DNA of 64,000 nt from Litoditis marina (lineage: Eukaryota > Nematoda > Chromadorea > Rhabditida > Rhabditidae): the NCBI GenBank assembly GCA_964036275.1, contig OZ038434.1, positions 34,991,279 to 35,055,278 on the forward strand, given 5' to 3'. Position numbers and translations under genes: made by a program. The notes beneath the pieces were generated by a model that saw only the letters and a list, made by a program, of their open reading frames with translations, had not been told where the DNA came from and did not search any database. Positions 46,320-59,200 of the stretch are shown piece by piece (within the stretch, counting starts at the first letter, position 1; every line of letters starts with the position of its first letter).

Positions 46320-48084
46320 AAGCTAGTAGTAAGATGGAAGAGTCCTAAGAACATAGTCAAGAAAGTATACGTAAGGAAACAAAATTCTCCAAAATGAATC
46401 TTTAAAATTTTAAATTTCTTCAAAATATACTCCGGATCGACTACGGACTTTCAGCTTGGTTGATTAGTATTTCGATAAATTTGACTTTTTCACTCATTTT
46501 CTGTATCCAGGCTTTAAGACGTATTCAAAAAGTTTTCGTATTTTTATCAGCATTTTCTTGATGTTTTGTACGTAACTCGTTCGCGGTGTACATCGAATTC
46601 GTATATCGTATATCGAATTTATGAGAAAACAGAGCAAGATGAAGATGAAAAAGTTACATATTCGTAATCGGGTTTTCAAGCTCTATGTGATGGAACTGTA
46701 AGCTCGAGGGTCAAAATTAAAGAGAAATGGTATCTTTAAAGGGGGGCTGCATTGAAAGCCGAATTTGGCTAACGGCGTTAGCCGAAAAGGCACGAGAGTC
46801 AGAGAAGTGCGCGCAATCAATACTCATTCACACCAAATCATCCTCTGCGTCTCTGAAAGTAAGCAAAAAATTGGTCAACATTTGAGAATAGAACTTTGAA
46901 TTGGACATTCCAGTAAGTAAAGGATATATATCGAACTGTCTCAGTTCGATCTTTTATTCCAACATCCAATTCGGCCCCCCTTTAATCATACTATTCCGTA
47001 TTTTGCTGACAGCACGTTTTTTATACTACACGAGCCGAAATCCGCGTGCTAAATAGCAAACATAACTCATAAAATGCCAGTGTTTAAAGCAGAAAAAGCA
47101 CAGTAGATGAGTCAGGTGTTGCTCTGATTTGGTACTTTGTCCCGTGATTATTCCTGTCAAAGATTAGTTTCTCTTCCGATTCTACAGCAGTTTGAGATTA
47201 AATTGATAAATCACATTTTATGAGCTTCTCACTTTTTGTTAATTACTAATTTGCAATTTGAATGTAACAAACAGTCTCAGATTCAAAGATACAACAGTTC
47301 ACAAATGTTACAAAAGGCTTTTATTACAAATGTTATCGAACCATCTTGTTTTTCATTTCTCTTTTCTTTTCTCATCCAGTTCTCTCATTGTAAACCCTTT
47401 ACACCTTTATTTATTAAAATGTTATTGAACCTTTTTATAGTCTGCTTCTGTTTTTTGTCTAACACCAACAATGCACAATTCTATCCAATATCTTTGTTTG
47501 CAACAACAAATCAGAACATTCTGGAAATTCACAAGTAAAAACGCAAATATCTATCGATCATTCAGGGTTCAAACCACACGAAACGAGCCGAAACATTGTT
47601 CATTATCAATTAAATGAGCAAAAATAGGTTAAATGAAGTCAAGTTAACTAGGATGAAGTCAATAAATGAATGGTTAAATGAATTAAAAGTAATAAATACT
47701 ATCTATGAAGTTAATAATGACTAAGTTAAAAAAAAATACATCGTTTCGGCCTCACCACCTTTACGATGTCTTAGGGTCAGTGGTCGAATGTGTACTTAAT
47801 CATTATGACTCCTGATTTGAGTTGTAGTTTGATACACATACAATATTGTTTGAATAATAACTGAAACTAATCAGATACGTCCAACATGTATAGTTTTGGT
47901 CTGCTTTTTTGAAGCTAACTTTCTTCCGTTACTCTAATTTCTGTCTAAACTTTGTTTTTGACACCAAGAATCAGAACATTCTGGAAACTCACAAGTAGTC
48001 CAATATAATCATATTGCCTTATCAGATACGAGCAGTTTTATAGCCCCTGGAAAGCAGAGGCCGCGTCACTTCCAATACACCAAA
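46320..48084. other. Intergenic, mostly repeats, upstream of ET-B
   Basis: 46495-46740 is a diverged fragment related to family L (GTACGTAACTCGTTCG, GTGTACATCG). 46737-46985 has GGGGGGC...GCCCCCC inverted ends (AAAGGGGGGCTGCATTG / TTCGGCCCCCCTTTAAT). The frame at 47236-47538 has no family match, and its end (CAGAACATTCTGGAAA) recurs at 47968. The ET-B promoter should lie just before 48085. Confidence 0.55.
47738..47784 (-). other. Possible pseudoknot motif, copy 2
   Basis: On the minus strand ACCAC...ACATCGT...GTGGT...GAGGCCGAA-ACGATGT gives two interleaved stems. The conserved GAGGCCGAA and the second stem are shared with 63125-63178, where ACACCGT pairs with ACGGTGT. Confidence 0.35.
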
Positions 48085-51000
48085 ATGCGACCGGTCGTTC
48101 TATCCATTCTACTAGTTACACTTTCAACCCCAGTTTTCACGCTAGATTGCTATCATACACGTGAGTTTCAGATGTTTTTAGTTGTTTTTCTGTTTATTGT
48201 AGTTGTACTCATATAGCTGAATGAAAATAGTGTCCATTTCCTGAATAAGAGTGGTTAGAACACGAAAATTCTCTTCTAACCCTTTTACCTCCAGTTTTCA
48301 AGTGAGATTGCTATCTGACTGGTAATCTAACAGTAAGTTATCAAATATAAAATAACATCGCACAGTTATCGAATTTAAATAACATCGCGCATCAGACTTC
48401 TTGGAATCCCACATACATTGAAAACACCTGAAATAGTACCGTAAAAGAATAAATGTTCCACATGGTACCCTCGTCAGTTGAGTTACTGACTGTTTTACTC
48501 CTGAACTTTTACGCTAAATTGCCATCATACACAAGGTCGGTCATGTGGTCCAATCCCAACGCTTCAGTCCTTCAACCTGCAATACATTCTTCAATTGCAG
48601 TTTAAAGGACCGTTGACACGGGATTGGTCTACAAAATCGTCCTGCTTCAAATTTGGTGTCTTGTTGTAAACTGTGCGCATATTGAATAACATTGCATACG
48701 TCATGAAAACGCTTCGTAGATGCTGGTTATTTCACTTGGGAGTTTATTTTGCGATACCGGACTGAAAATGAAAACACTCTCAGTCTTGGAGGTTCGTCAG
48801 TTTTGAATGAGTTTTTCGTTGTGTAGCCATCTACCAATCGTTCGTCTTTGACTGAGCTCAATCAAATGTTGATTTTGAACATTCTTCAACCACACGAGAC
48901 TTCATTGAACAGGGAAATTTCAAAACCGCTCTATTTCAGTGTTATTTTTGTTGTAATTTGCTATATTTTTCATTTTCCAGATGTATTCGAGAACTTCACG
49001 ATTATTCACGAGAAGGAAGCTGTGAAGTGTGTACCGGGTGTCGTATTCTGTTTGAAGTGAGTTTTTAACTAGTCGATTGTGACATAAAACAGATAAATAC
49101 ATCATAATTTTAAATCACATAATAATAATATGCACAACTATGGTTGATTTCCGGCGTAGGTTCTCCTTGTCGTCGATCGTAAACCTCAGTTGACTAATAT
49201 TTGCTCCGCCTCTATTAGTCAACTAGATCAACCTATTGTGAATATACAAAAAAGTAATTATTACATACCTGCTAATGTTTGTTCACGTTCAATCTGATGT
49301 TTCGTACAATCGATAGTGCAGCTAGCAAGTGTATAGTATTTCGATGAAAAATCTTTTGTTGAAGTGAAAAATAAACCAATTAGAATAATAATCACCCTAA
49401 ATCCTCATAAATCACATTATAATTGGGATATTTGTGTCAACGAGTCATTTTTCTCTCTTAAAGAAGGACCATTATGTGGTCCAATCGTAACGCCTCAGTC
49501 CCTTAAACTGAAATACATTTTCAATCGCAGTTTAAAGGACCGTTGACGCGGGATTGGTCCACATAATCTTCCTACTCATGGTATTACAATACTTTTTTAT
49601 CTCTGCGATCATATTGGCATTAGCAAAAAATTTCGTGAAATATTTAGTTTGTGCAAAATTCAGACACACGCATTAATTTGTTCCATTACACGTGGTCTTC
49701 ACGTGTGTCACGTAAAATACCGAGTATCGGAAACGATAAAAAACTTTTTTACTGTCAATTTTGTTTAAGAAATTATAATTTTCTATTTAAGTTCTATATT
49801 CATGTACAAAAGGCACTAGATCATATTAGCATCAGACTTCCATCTAATGCGATCACATGATAACAGGAAGCGCCGTGTATTATACTGTTATCTCACTTAT
49901 CTCACTGCTCCAGAAATGTTTTTATATACAATCGTAAAAAGCCCTAATATGGTGACACCTCAAAGAACGGCTCGTCCTTATGATTTATCTTTTAAAATTG
50001 ATGGATGTGTAAAATAACCAGGAAAATGGTAGTTTCGAAGTCACAAACGGTTTTAACTTTGCCACAATAGTGAAAACAACTGAATGTAAACATGTATAAC
50101 ATTTTTGGACAATAATAATGAGACTGATAGGAATTACGTTACAACTGTAACAGTCTTAGTAGGATAGGAAAATGCTATACTGAGCAAGACTATGATTTAC
50201 TGGGGTTTTACAGTTGATGGTTATTATGAGCTGAACATGATTTACAACCCTGATTGTTCCTGATCTCACCATGGAAACTTCCACTGAAAAACCCACAAAC
50301 TAAAATACTAGTAAACATAATTGCCTATTTTTCCATCATTTGAGCCTGAATAAGTAGGTACCTCTGTTAGCAACCGGTTTCACAGTTGTTAAAGGAGACC
50401 GGAACACAACTTGAGCAGAGATTTTGTTTCGGGCTGCTTCTAACTGTATCGAGATCAGAGAGCACAAACAACTCGTATATCAGTTTGATCAGTCCACGTG
50501 ACATTAACATGACAATGCCGCGCGACACGCAACGCGCCCAATCAAAATTAGGATACAGCAGCTTTACGCAAAACCATGTTGCTATGCGGTTCTCTTTAAA
50601 GAATCCGTCCCTCTTCAATTTTGAATTATGAGTAACAATCTGACCTTTTGGCAAATGAAAAACCATTATCAAAATATATACTTTTATATCTCTATCTTGC
50701 TTCGTTTTCTCAGAAAAGCGGCTTACGTAATGACACCGATAGGGGGGTTGCGTACGGGGTATGCTCAACTTGGCCTATAAAAGTACTGAAACATTTTTAA
50801 AACTTCCTATAATATCATATCATATCATACAACACAATTAGAGACAACAAAATGAAAATAAATCTGGACGTAAAGGAACCAAGTCAAGTTACGTCACAGT
50901 GAAAATGTTCATGTCCTCTTTTTTATTGCTTGATGTTATGCAAATTTTACGAGTTTTCAATCAGACAGTTTTTTCATGGTCTTTTTTCACATTGAGCAAT

Positions 51001-52397
51001 TTTTTTGAGCTCTTTGAACTTTTCATGAAACTCAGATTATAGCGGAACGGTTTCTTTAATGTGAGCTCGGTAACATTTACAACTCTTGTTGCTTTGCGTG
51101 TTGCAAAATGTGTTATTGATCTCGTGTTGAACAAATATAACCAGCAATAAACTACAACATGACAAGGTTTATCGAAAGCGGATCTGTGGCCGTATTCACT
51201 ACGCTCAAATAGGCGAGTAAGCTATTTGAGCAAACTTTCAATTGAAGTTTTCTTAATAGTTTATTCAAATTTCTATCAGTTTCTGCTCATACGTTCAAAT
51301 GTTAAGCCTAACTTGAATAAAAACCTAATGAACTATCCGAATAATTATACAAACGTCCTATAAATCTGCATTAAAAGTTTGCTCACATGTCTTACCCGGC
51401 CATTTGAGCTTAGCAATACCGCCACAGGTTTTACAGCCCTGTTTGTTCCTGATCTAATTGTAAACACGTCATTTCCAGGAAAATTCTCGATATCTATGAT
51501 GACCAGCCAAAACGAGTCGCGTACGGCTGTGATAACGAATCCATCTGCTCGGTTAGTAATCTAATCAATTCGAGCACTTTCGATTGTTTAATTTCAGTAC
51601 TTTTCCAAGATATTATGAGTAGAGAGGTGAACAAACTTGAGATGTGGTCTGATCAACAAAAACACTAAAATTATCGATTCCACCTCGAAAAATATCGATT
51701 CCACCAAAATATCGATTTCACCAAAATATCGACTCCACCTCGAAAAATATCGATTCCACCAAAATATCGATTCCACCAAAATATCGATTTCACCAATATC
51801 TCGATTCCACCAAAATATCGATTCCACCAAAATATCGATTCCACCAAAATATCGATTTCACCGCTTAGTAGGTCCAGAATCAAACTACAAGCTCGGTTTG
51901 TGAATGAAACCACACTCCTTTTTTCGAAGTGCTCCACCCCCACCCAGTTTCTATGGTTTCGAAGAGTTAACGAATTCTGATTTTTGCGATTCCAGTCGGT
52001 TTTTAGTTATAACAGACGCCCAATAGGTTAGGGAGTTCAGTGAGGTAAACCATCTCTTTTAGTGTGGAATCTCATGGGTAAAAGTAGTTGTCTAACCTAA
52101 CAAGATAAAATATCTCTCTCAAAGTTTGCCACGTGCCAGCCTAAGAGTTATTTCATCAATAAATTGTCATAACAGTTATAACAAACGCCCCCTTTGAGGT
52201 TTAAATTTTTTTGTTTTAAAACGTTCTACTTTTTAAACGTTTTATTTACATGTCTCATTCAGAAAACCGAGTGTCGAAACCACGACAAAGGCCAGTTGTG
52301 TTGTTGTGACACGGATATGTGCAACACCGGTTCGAGTACAATTGGTCTCACTACAATCCTTCTATTCATTTCTTATTTGATCTATCGATTCTCATAA
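48085..52397 (+). CDS. Secreted/GPI-type ten-cysteine protein, ET-module/Ly6-like (ET-B)
   Basis: Exons 48085-48160, 48981-49056, 51479-51551 and 52263-52397 join at phases 1, 2 and 0, giving 119 aa. Donors are GTGAGT, GTGAGT and GTTAGT; acceptors are TTTCCAG, TTTCCAG and ATTCAG. A signal peptide covers about residues 1-19 and the mature chain starts near LDCYHT. Cysteines are at 22, 42, 49, 68, 74, 79, 88, 89, 90 and 95, ending CCC-DTDM-CN. A hydrophobic C-terminal segment, roughly 99-116, fits a GPI signal or a short membrane anchor. The pattern is the same as ET-A, with a longer loop between cysteines 3 and 4 (KKILDIYDDQPKRVAYG). The two are therefore paralogues with a conserved gene structure and low sequence identity outside the cysteines. 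An AATAAA lies 195 nt after the stop. Intron 1 carries remnants that look like extra copies of exon 1. Confidence 0.9.
48287..48540 (+). pseudogene. Remnants resembling ET-B exon 1
   Basis: CCAGTTTTCAAGTGAGATTGCTATC at 48292 onward and ACTTTTACGCTAAATTGCCATCATACAC near 48505-48532 both echo the end of exon 1 (CCAGTTTTCACGCTAGATTG, then CTATCATACAC). Neither has a start codon in frame, so they look like decayed tandem copies within intron 1. Confidence 0.5.
48533..48652. mobile_element. ~120-bp hairpin MITE (copy 7)
   Basis: GGTCGGTCATGTGGTCCAAT at the left and ATTGGTCTACAAAATCGTCC at the right around TGCAATACATTCTTCAATTG. It has inserted at the edge of an exon-1 remnant in ET-B intron 1. Confidence 0.85.
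49458..49575. mobile_element. ~120-bp hairpin MITE (copy 8)
   Basis: AAAGAAGGACCATTATGTGG at the left, CCACATAATCTTCCTACTC at the right; centre TGAAATACATTTTCAATCGC. It lies in ET-B intron 2. Confidence 0.85.
50595..51060. mobile_element. ~465-bp TTAA-flanked element (family L), reversed
   Basis: TTTAAAGAATCCGTCCCTCT at the left and AGCGGAACGGTTTCTTTAAT at the right. Reverse orientation to the 26859 and 28698 copies; it carries AGTTGCGTACGGGGTATGCT-type sequence (GGGGGGTTGCGTACGGGGTA). It lies in ET-B intron 2. Confidence 0.8.
51673..51861. repeat. ~17-bp minisatellite with ATCGAT in each unit
   Basis: About eleven units of ATATCGATTCCACCAAA or close variants, two with a longer TCGAAAAAT insertion. 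It lies in ET-B intron 3, 120 bp after exon 3. Open frames on both strands across it are repeat artefacts. Confidence 0.95.
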
Positions 52398-52591
52398 TAA
52401 TCAATAACTACAAGTCATTAATGCTACGTTTGTGTCCTGTGAACGTCACCCACGCAATATCAAGAGATTTATGTGTTTATATGTACGTGTACGTTTATTA
52501 CTTTTATGTGTATGTGTAGTGTATTGATGTACGTTTATGTGCATTAGGGTATGTGTACTGTGTACTTAGTATGTCGATTTCTGTGATAATC

Positions 52592-52597
52592 AATAAA
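52592..52597 (+). terminator. Likely polyadenylation signal of ET-B
   Basis: AATAAA 195 nt after the ET-B stop codon, in AT-rich sequence and before the convergent warthog gene. It is the only good signal close to the stop. Confidence 0.55.
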
Positions 52598-53035
52598 ATA
52601 TTGAAAAGTCATCGAATGACATGTTTGTACAACAAATAGAACAACGTTTTTATTATCAAATATGACAAAAAGCGAAGAAATATGTTAACGAATAATTATA
52701 AAGCTCAAATCAGAGAATACTAATGCGCTATAACAAAACTTTTCCAAATGTTGTAGCAAGTCATAGTTACAACAATACATTAATCTGCAAGTTCTGAAAA
52801 GCTAAAAAAGTGGAAATTTAACATCAGTGAAGATCAAGATGACTACGAGAAAATAACACATTTTGAGAAGAAGAGCAGAAAAATCGTGAAATCATGAGCA
52901 ACAACTAATTGATCGAAATTACAGCCATCCAACTACTCTAAATATTTCTTATTTCGATGATTGAAACGAGCTCATTAAAAAATCAGTGATGTGATCAAAC
53001 TGTAGTCATGATGGATTTGAGAGAAACATATGTGA

Positions 53036-53203
53036 GTACGTATGCTAGAAGATCCCGGCCCCTTCATCCCATCCTGCGTCTCTCGATCTGTCACACTATT
53101 TGTCGTCTCTTACATCCCAGCGAGATGTAAGAGCGGAGAAATAGCGTATGTTTGAGGACACGCAGGATGGGATGAAGATGCCGGGATCTTCTAGCATACG
53201 TAC
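53036..53203. repeat. Inverted repeat ACGTATGCTAGAAGATCCCGG
   Basis: Left arm from 53036 (GTACGTATGCTAGAAGATCC) and right arm ending 53203 (GGATCTTCTAGCATACGTAC), with CATCCCATCCTGCGTCTC / GACACGCAGGATGGGATG inside. It lies in the gap between the convergent ET-B and warthog stops. A related CATCCTATCCTGCGTCTCTC occurs near 32008. Confidence 0.85.
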
Positions 53204-53241
53204 TGTGGAGTATAGCGAAAACACAGAGCAATGTGAAGTTA

Positions 53242-56200
53242 TTACAAAGTTACCAGATTCTTCGGTACAAGATACTCCATCATCGACATAATAACATTCA
53301 ATCCCATGGGTAGGTCGGTCTGGAAAATACTTTATTGCTTGTCTTCTTTACTAGTTGTTTCCTCCTCTCTTATTCGTTCTTTCTCTCTTTCTCTCTCATG
53401 CACTCTCTCCCATTCTCCCTTTCTGTTTCTCACTCTCACTTTTTCCAGCTCTATATTTTCCTTTTTGCTCGTTTCATTCTCCGTCATTTTCATGAACTTT
53501 CCTCTTCTCACTAGAGAAATATACAGTTTGTCAATAATTTAAAAACATAGGGATACTGAATACATTTTCCCCCAAACTCACAGATCCTTCCGTTGAACCG
53601 AAAATGTAGGCGTACGCCCCCTTGAAATTGTCCACGTGCTGCAATTATGACCGTTTCGACTATTTCGTCTTAAAGAAGGACGATTATGTAGTCCAATCCC
53701 AACGCTTCAGTCCTTCAAACTGCAATACAGTTTTCAATTGCAGTTTGAAGGACCGTTGACACGAGGTTGGTCCACATTATCGTCTTTCTTTAAAAACCAC
53801 ACTAAACATGTTTACTTGTTCTTCATCTGGACTTGTGACTTTTTTGCTACAAACGCTTTTGACGAACTTATTTAATTGAAAATATACATAAATTGTTCAT
53901 AATGTGTTTGAAAAACCATACAAACATGTTTACATATCGTGTTATATTGCAATTTAGTATACTTTAAGAAAATAGATCAAAATGGGTAGAAAACAATAGA
54001 AAACATGATCACATGTGTAAAGTTGTATATTTTGCTCCGAATGCCTTATTTAACGACTTTTATTTTTATTCATCTATTTTTTTTCAAATTTAATCGCAGT
54101 TCGGTATAATTCTTAGAAATTGGGAGAAATAGTTCAAAAAGTGTAGAAAAACCTCACAAAATATGTTGACACATTGGGCTTGTTGCCACACTTCAGTTTG
54201 CACAGACACGCTGGCAAACACGTTAAATTCCGTTTTATTTGCAAAACACCATTATAAATGGGATCAAAAGCTCGTAGAAATGTCGGGTTGGGTAAAAGTC
54301 GATAGTTATGAAAGACTCTGAGATAAATTTCGTTTCTTATTGATTTGGGTATTGTAGTAGTGAAAGTGATTGAAAGAATGGTTTCTAAATGTTGAAAAGT
54401 TGATAAAATATTTCTGTGAAAGTGAATATTTTTAGTCGTGCTCAAGAGGTTCGCAGTTATGCAGGGTTTGACTACAAATATATAACTCTTAGTTGAGAAA
54501 AAGAAAAAAAGTAAAAGAGCGTGGAGATCAGAGAGACGCAGGTTGTGTACACCTCCTTGATCTACACAACATCACACTTTCCTTATCGATCCGAAAACTG
54601 ACTCAAATTATAAATGTGAAAATACATTCAAGACTGACCGTGAAGAACGAGTGCTGCAGCGTGTGACTTTGCACAATGTTGTGGCAGGATGCCAACACAC
54701 CATTTACCACAATCTGAAACGTATTTGGATGTAAATTCAACTTCTTTGCACTGAAGGTAGGAAATATAAACCTAATCGCTGTAGAAACTGAGCCAGAATC
54801 TGGGGTTTAGGTAAGAATGTTTGGAGATCGAATATATTGAAAAAGGTTCGGATTTCATGAGCCGATAACTCATTAGTTGTTAGAAACAGCGAGAAGAGCG
54901 TGCGTTTGACGGGACGCCGATTGAACTTAAAGAAAAACGATTATGTGGTCCAATCGCAACGCTTCAGTTCTTTAAACTGCAGTACATTTTTCAATTGCAG
55001 TTTAAAGGACCGTTGACACGAGATTGGTCCACATCATCGTCCTACTTTAAGAAGTGGAAATGCTATAACATTTTAACTGAGTTTTTGGCAGCGTGCCAAT
55101 GAAAATTGCAATATGCATATTTTATAAAAAAACATAGATGTATTGAAAGAGTTTCTACCCACATGATTGTTTAATTCAAACTTTGATTGTTTTGGGAAAC
55201 TTTAATGTGGTGAAAAACTGCCTGGAAATTTTGTTGGCACGTTGTCAAGATCTCAGTGGATATGACAAAAACTTCACTCGGACTGGAACAAAAGAAACAT
55301 GACAAATCCGGTTACCTTTCCGTTTGAAGTCATGGGCGAGTAGATGCCGGTTTCTTTGACTGTGGACACCTTCACAACTTTGGTTTGCGTCACGGAATCG
55401 TCCTTCAAAAACTAGTAAATATGAGTGAAAGTGGTTGTAAGTCCCATAAATTTGCGAAGAATGCGGAATTTTGAGTGTCAGGCACATTTTGTGACTTTTT
55501 GGAGCAGTTTGGTTCCGTATATTCTGCGTTTGGCTTACTGTTTGCTCACAGAAAACCTAAATATCAGTCAATAGACGAACAAATTTCGTATTTGTTAAAA
55601 TGTGCTTGTTGTCCCATTATTGTTTGGTTCGAATTCACCTAACCGCGGCACTACAGAAGGTTCGTATGGGTATGAAACGTAACCGATCCTTACCAAGTTT
55701 TGAGTTGAACTGGAGAGTAACCAGTTCCGTGTTTGACGTTATGTGCCAGATAACCACTCTGGCGGCGTAGCAATCACTCAAAAATCTCATGAGATACCTC
55801 ATGAGCTATTCGCATGAGCTTCTCAAGAGATTCTATCGATTTCTATGCTACAACATTGAGAGTTCACGAGTAGCTTATGAAGTTTCTCATGAGTAACTCA
55901 TATGAACTTCTCGTGAGATTGGAGGGATTGCTACGCCACCAGGTCTCCTAGAAAGTCGATTACCAAAAGGGTCAGGCACCGTAGCAAAGTCATGCAAATT
56001 GTGAGCTCAACCTGATTGAGGGCCTGGTCACATTGTGGCCACATAGTTGACAAATTTCTATGTATAATCATAGTGCAGGTGACCCTAACCTGGGCGAGGT
56101 GGTGACCAGATAGTTCAGCTCAAAGGTGAACTTTTCATGAGACTTTGCTACGGTGCCAGGTTACCAAAAAAATACCTCATTGATTCGATAGACACAGTCT

Positions 56201-59200
56201 CCTTCCACAACATTTTCGGCGAAAACAGCCTCACGCTTGATGTCGGACACGTTCAACTGTAAATATTATGTTTCGTAAAATTAGTATAATAGTCTTTTTT
56301 TATTTTCAGAAAAAAACATCTGTACATATTTTGCTGTTTGTTATCGCACTTCAGTCACTCCTGGCTCCTGCGTTCGTTCGATGTTTTTTCTCATTCGTCT
56401 TATATCTTATCTTTTAGAATAATCTTATAACTCCATGATCTTCTTTCTCCGTAGTTTATTTCAGAAAAGTGAAAACCTTCTGAAATAGATTAAGAATACA
56501 TTCATTTGAGACTGGATATATTCTCATGAACGTTTAAAGCATGAAGGTCGGAAATCATACCTTCGCTTCTTCAGAACATGTAGTTTTGTAGATGTAATGT
56601 TTCGAAGTTATTTTAAGGATTGAGCCATCAAACAACTCCAGCCTGAAATAGAATTATATATGAAATGCATTTTTTTGAGTTCCGATTGAATGAAAACATG
56701 AATACCCGCAAAACTTGCAACGTTTGCAAAACTTTATCGGTCGCTCTTTTTGAACATTATTTGCAAAGTAAACAGTTATGCCAGAAAAAAAACTCGACAC
56801 GCCAAAAAAGCAGCGAGATCAGACTACAAACACCTAAAACAGGCATTTATGAATTGTATCGTCCTGACTTTCCACATCTACAAACGTACTTTCGGAATTC
56901 GGCCTGCTGTCGCGGCATCTTGTGAAGCCAGAAAGTAACCGGTGAGTACATGATCTGAAAACAGTAATATTAGGAGAAGTATGGAGAACTACTTCCACTT
57001 TTCATCAAATTTCTCCATTCTAGAACTAATGGTTTACGTGCTTATTTCCATTAATTAGGTGTTCGATCCACACTGCCATAGTATTTGGGCTGGAACAGGC
57101 TTATACAAAAATACACTGTCCTCGATAAAATTGATTACCTTGGCGAAAGTGCTCAACGTGCAGCTTTTGTCACAGATTATTCACGTTTCTACTTATAATT
57201 TGAGAAATCTAGCCCTACCCATTACTAGCGATAACATTTTACTCACATCAGTTTGGTTGATTGTTTGAAGCCAGTCGTCGATTTCAACTTCGTCCATACG
57301 TTTTTCACTGCCATCGAACAGGCGAACCTTAAAAGGGAGTAAAAGACCATGGCTTGGTGGTGTACAATACAATAAGTACGTAAGTACACCAGGCAAAGTA
57401 CGGCAGTACAGTAACCCACACTAGGTTCGCGTCACTTTCGCATTGACTATCTAGTTACCGTAGGCCCGCCATGGTTCTCCATAAGTATTAGTTATTATCC
57501 AGTTGCAAATTAGGTTAGGATACTCAGCAGCGCAAGTAGTTGGAACTTGATAAACGTTAATCTTCAGGAATCTAGTACGAAAATTCACGGGATCAACTTA
57601 TATCTTCCATGTCGTTCATTAATTATTACAGACCTGATCAAATTGTACAGCCTAAGACAACGATTTGCAAAAAGAATCACAATAATTGTGTATGCTTCTG
57701 GCATTGTACCTGGATTAATGCCTGTCGTTCTACATTGTTCTAGAATTTTGTATTTGTACATGAAAATTTTATATTGAAAATGAATAAGTGAAATGAATAG
57801 CTTAGGTTTCACTAGAAAAAGTGGATGCGTACCATAGTATCGCCGGAGAAACAATAGTATCCGTTAGATCCACCACCGGTTCCGGCAACCGACTGAGCCG
57901 GGTAGTAGACGGGTTGCATCACGGGCGCGGCTGGCTGCAAGTTCAGTAAAATAATAAATCACGTTACTAAAACATCGTGGAAAGTTTTTTTCATGATTAG
58001 TTAGAGAGATAAATTTATCCGCGATTCAACACGTGCAGATAAAGGCACTCCAATTGGGGAATAGTAAGAAAAAATCCTGATGACGGAGAACGATATTCAA
58101 ACTAGTACCATATTGACCGGTGGCGGTACCGGGTATTGCCCGGATCCGGGGAATGGAGGGGCGACATACTGGTTGGGCGGTGCCGCGTAGCCCATAGGTT
58201 GAATGGCAGGTTGTCCGAAAATGTTCTGCAAACATAATATAAAAGAATTATTTTATTGAAAGTTGAGTACAAAATGATGGAAGAATGATGAGACAAATGT
58301 ATTCTAGTGTGACTTTTTATCAGGTGAAACGTTGTTTATTTTGGATGGGTGTCTTGCACGGGAGCTACACCTCAAATTTTCTCCATTTACACAACGATCG
58401 GGTGCCATGTAATCTTCAATGTTAAAAGTCACATGCTCATTCAAAAATGAACTTTTCCATGCTGTTTAATTGTATTCTTGACAATATAAGATATTAAAAT
58501 GACTAAAAAAACTAAAATAGAACTACAACCTACATTCTGTTGAGGGTAGGCGTTCATCGGATGTGCCTGGGGTGCCTGCGCTGCAAAAATGTCACCCAAC
58601 TGCTGACCGAAGCCCACGTTGTTTGAAGGAGGTTGTTGCTGAAATGTCGGAAGGTTGTAGTTCTTCTCACTTTCACGTGATCACCTTGTCTCACTTGTTG
58701 TTTGCACGTTCAGGCGCAAGCAGAGTGGGATGACCACTACCTTTACATGTCATTTCACATTGAAAGTGTAGAATTTAGGTAATTTATGTGACACTGAAGA
58801 GCCGTCAGGTTGGAGACAGTGCAAGTTGACTGACCGCGAACGTATTTTCACTTTGCATCTTCGCGGCCGAAACTTGGTGCGTGGGATTATGCTGAAATTT
58901 GCGTTTGTTGTTCAGCAATGGAAAAATACGCGAGCTTTCATTGTTTGCGTGATTTCGTTTCGGAAACGCGGAAAAGTTTATACAAAGCATGCGTTATGTT
59001 TACGTTAAGCATGCAATATCACGTGTTTCTCAAAACTTCACAAGACGTTTTGGTAGCGCGGCAACAAAGTTCATGGGTTTTCTTTTCAATGTTAGAGTTT
59101 CTGTTCGCAAACTTTTTTTTAGATTGGAGTAAGAAAAGTTTCCAAAGTTAAAATTTTCGAATTAATAAATTTTTGTTATCATACCTCTATCTGCGGTTGT

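Noticed and set aside
47236..47538. Small frame whose internal Met at 47419 gives a signal-peptide-like 39-aa product
   Set aside because: The end of the frame (CAGAACATTCTGGAAA..CACAAG) recurs at 47968, so it is repeat sequence, and there is no family match.
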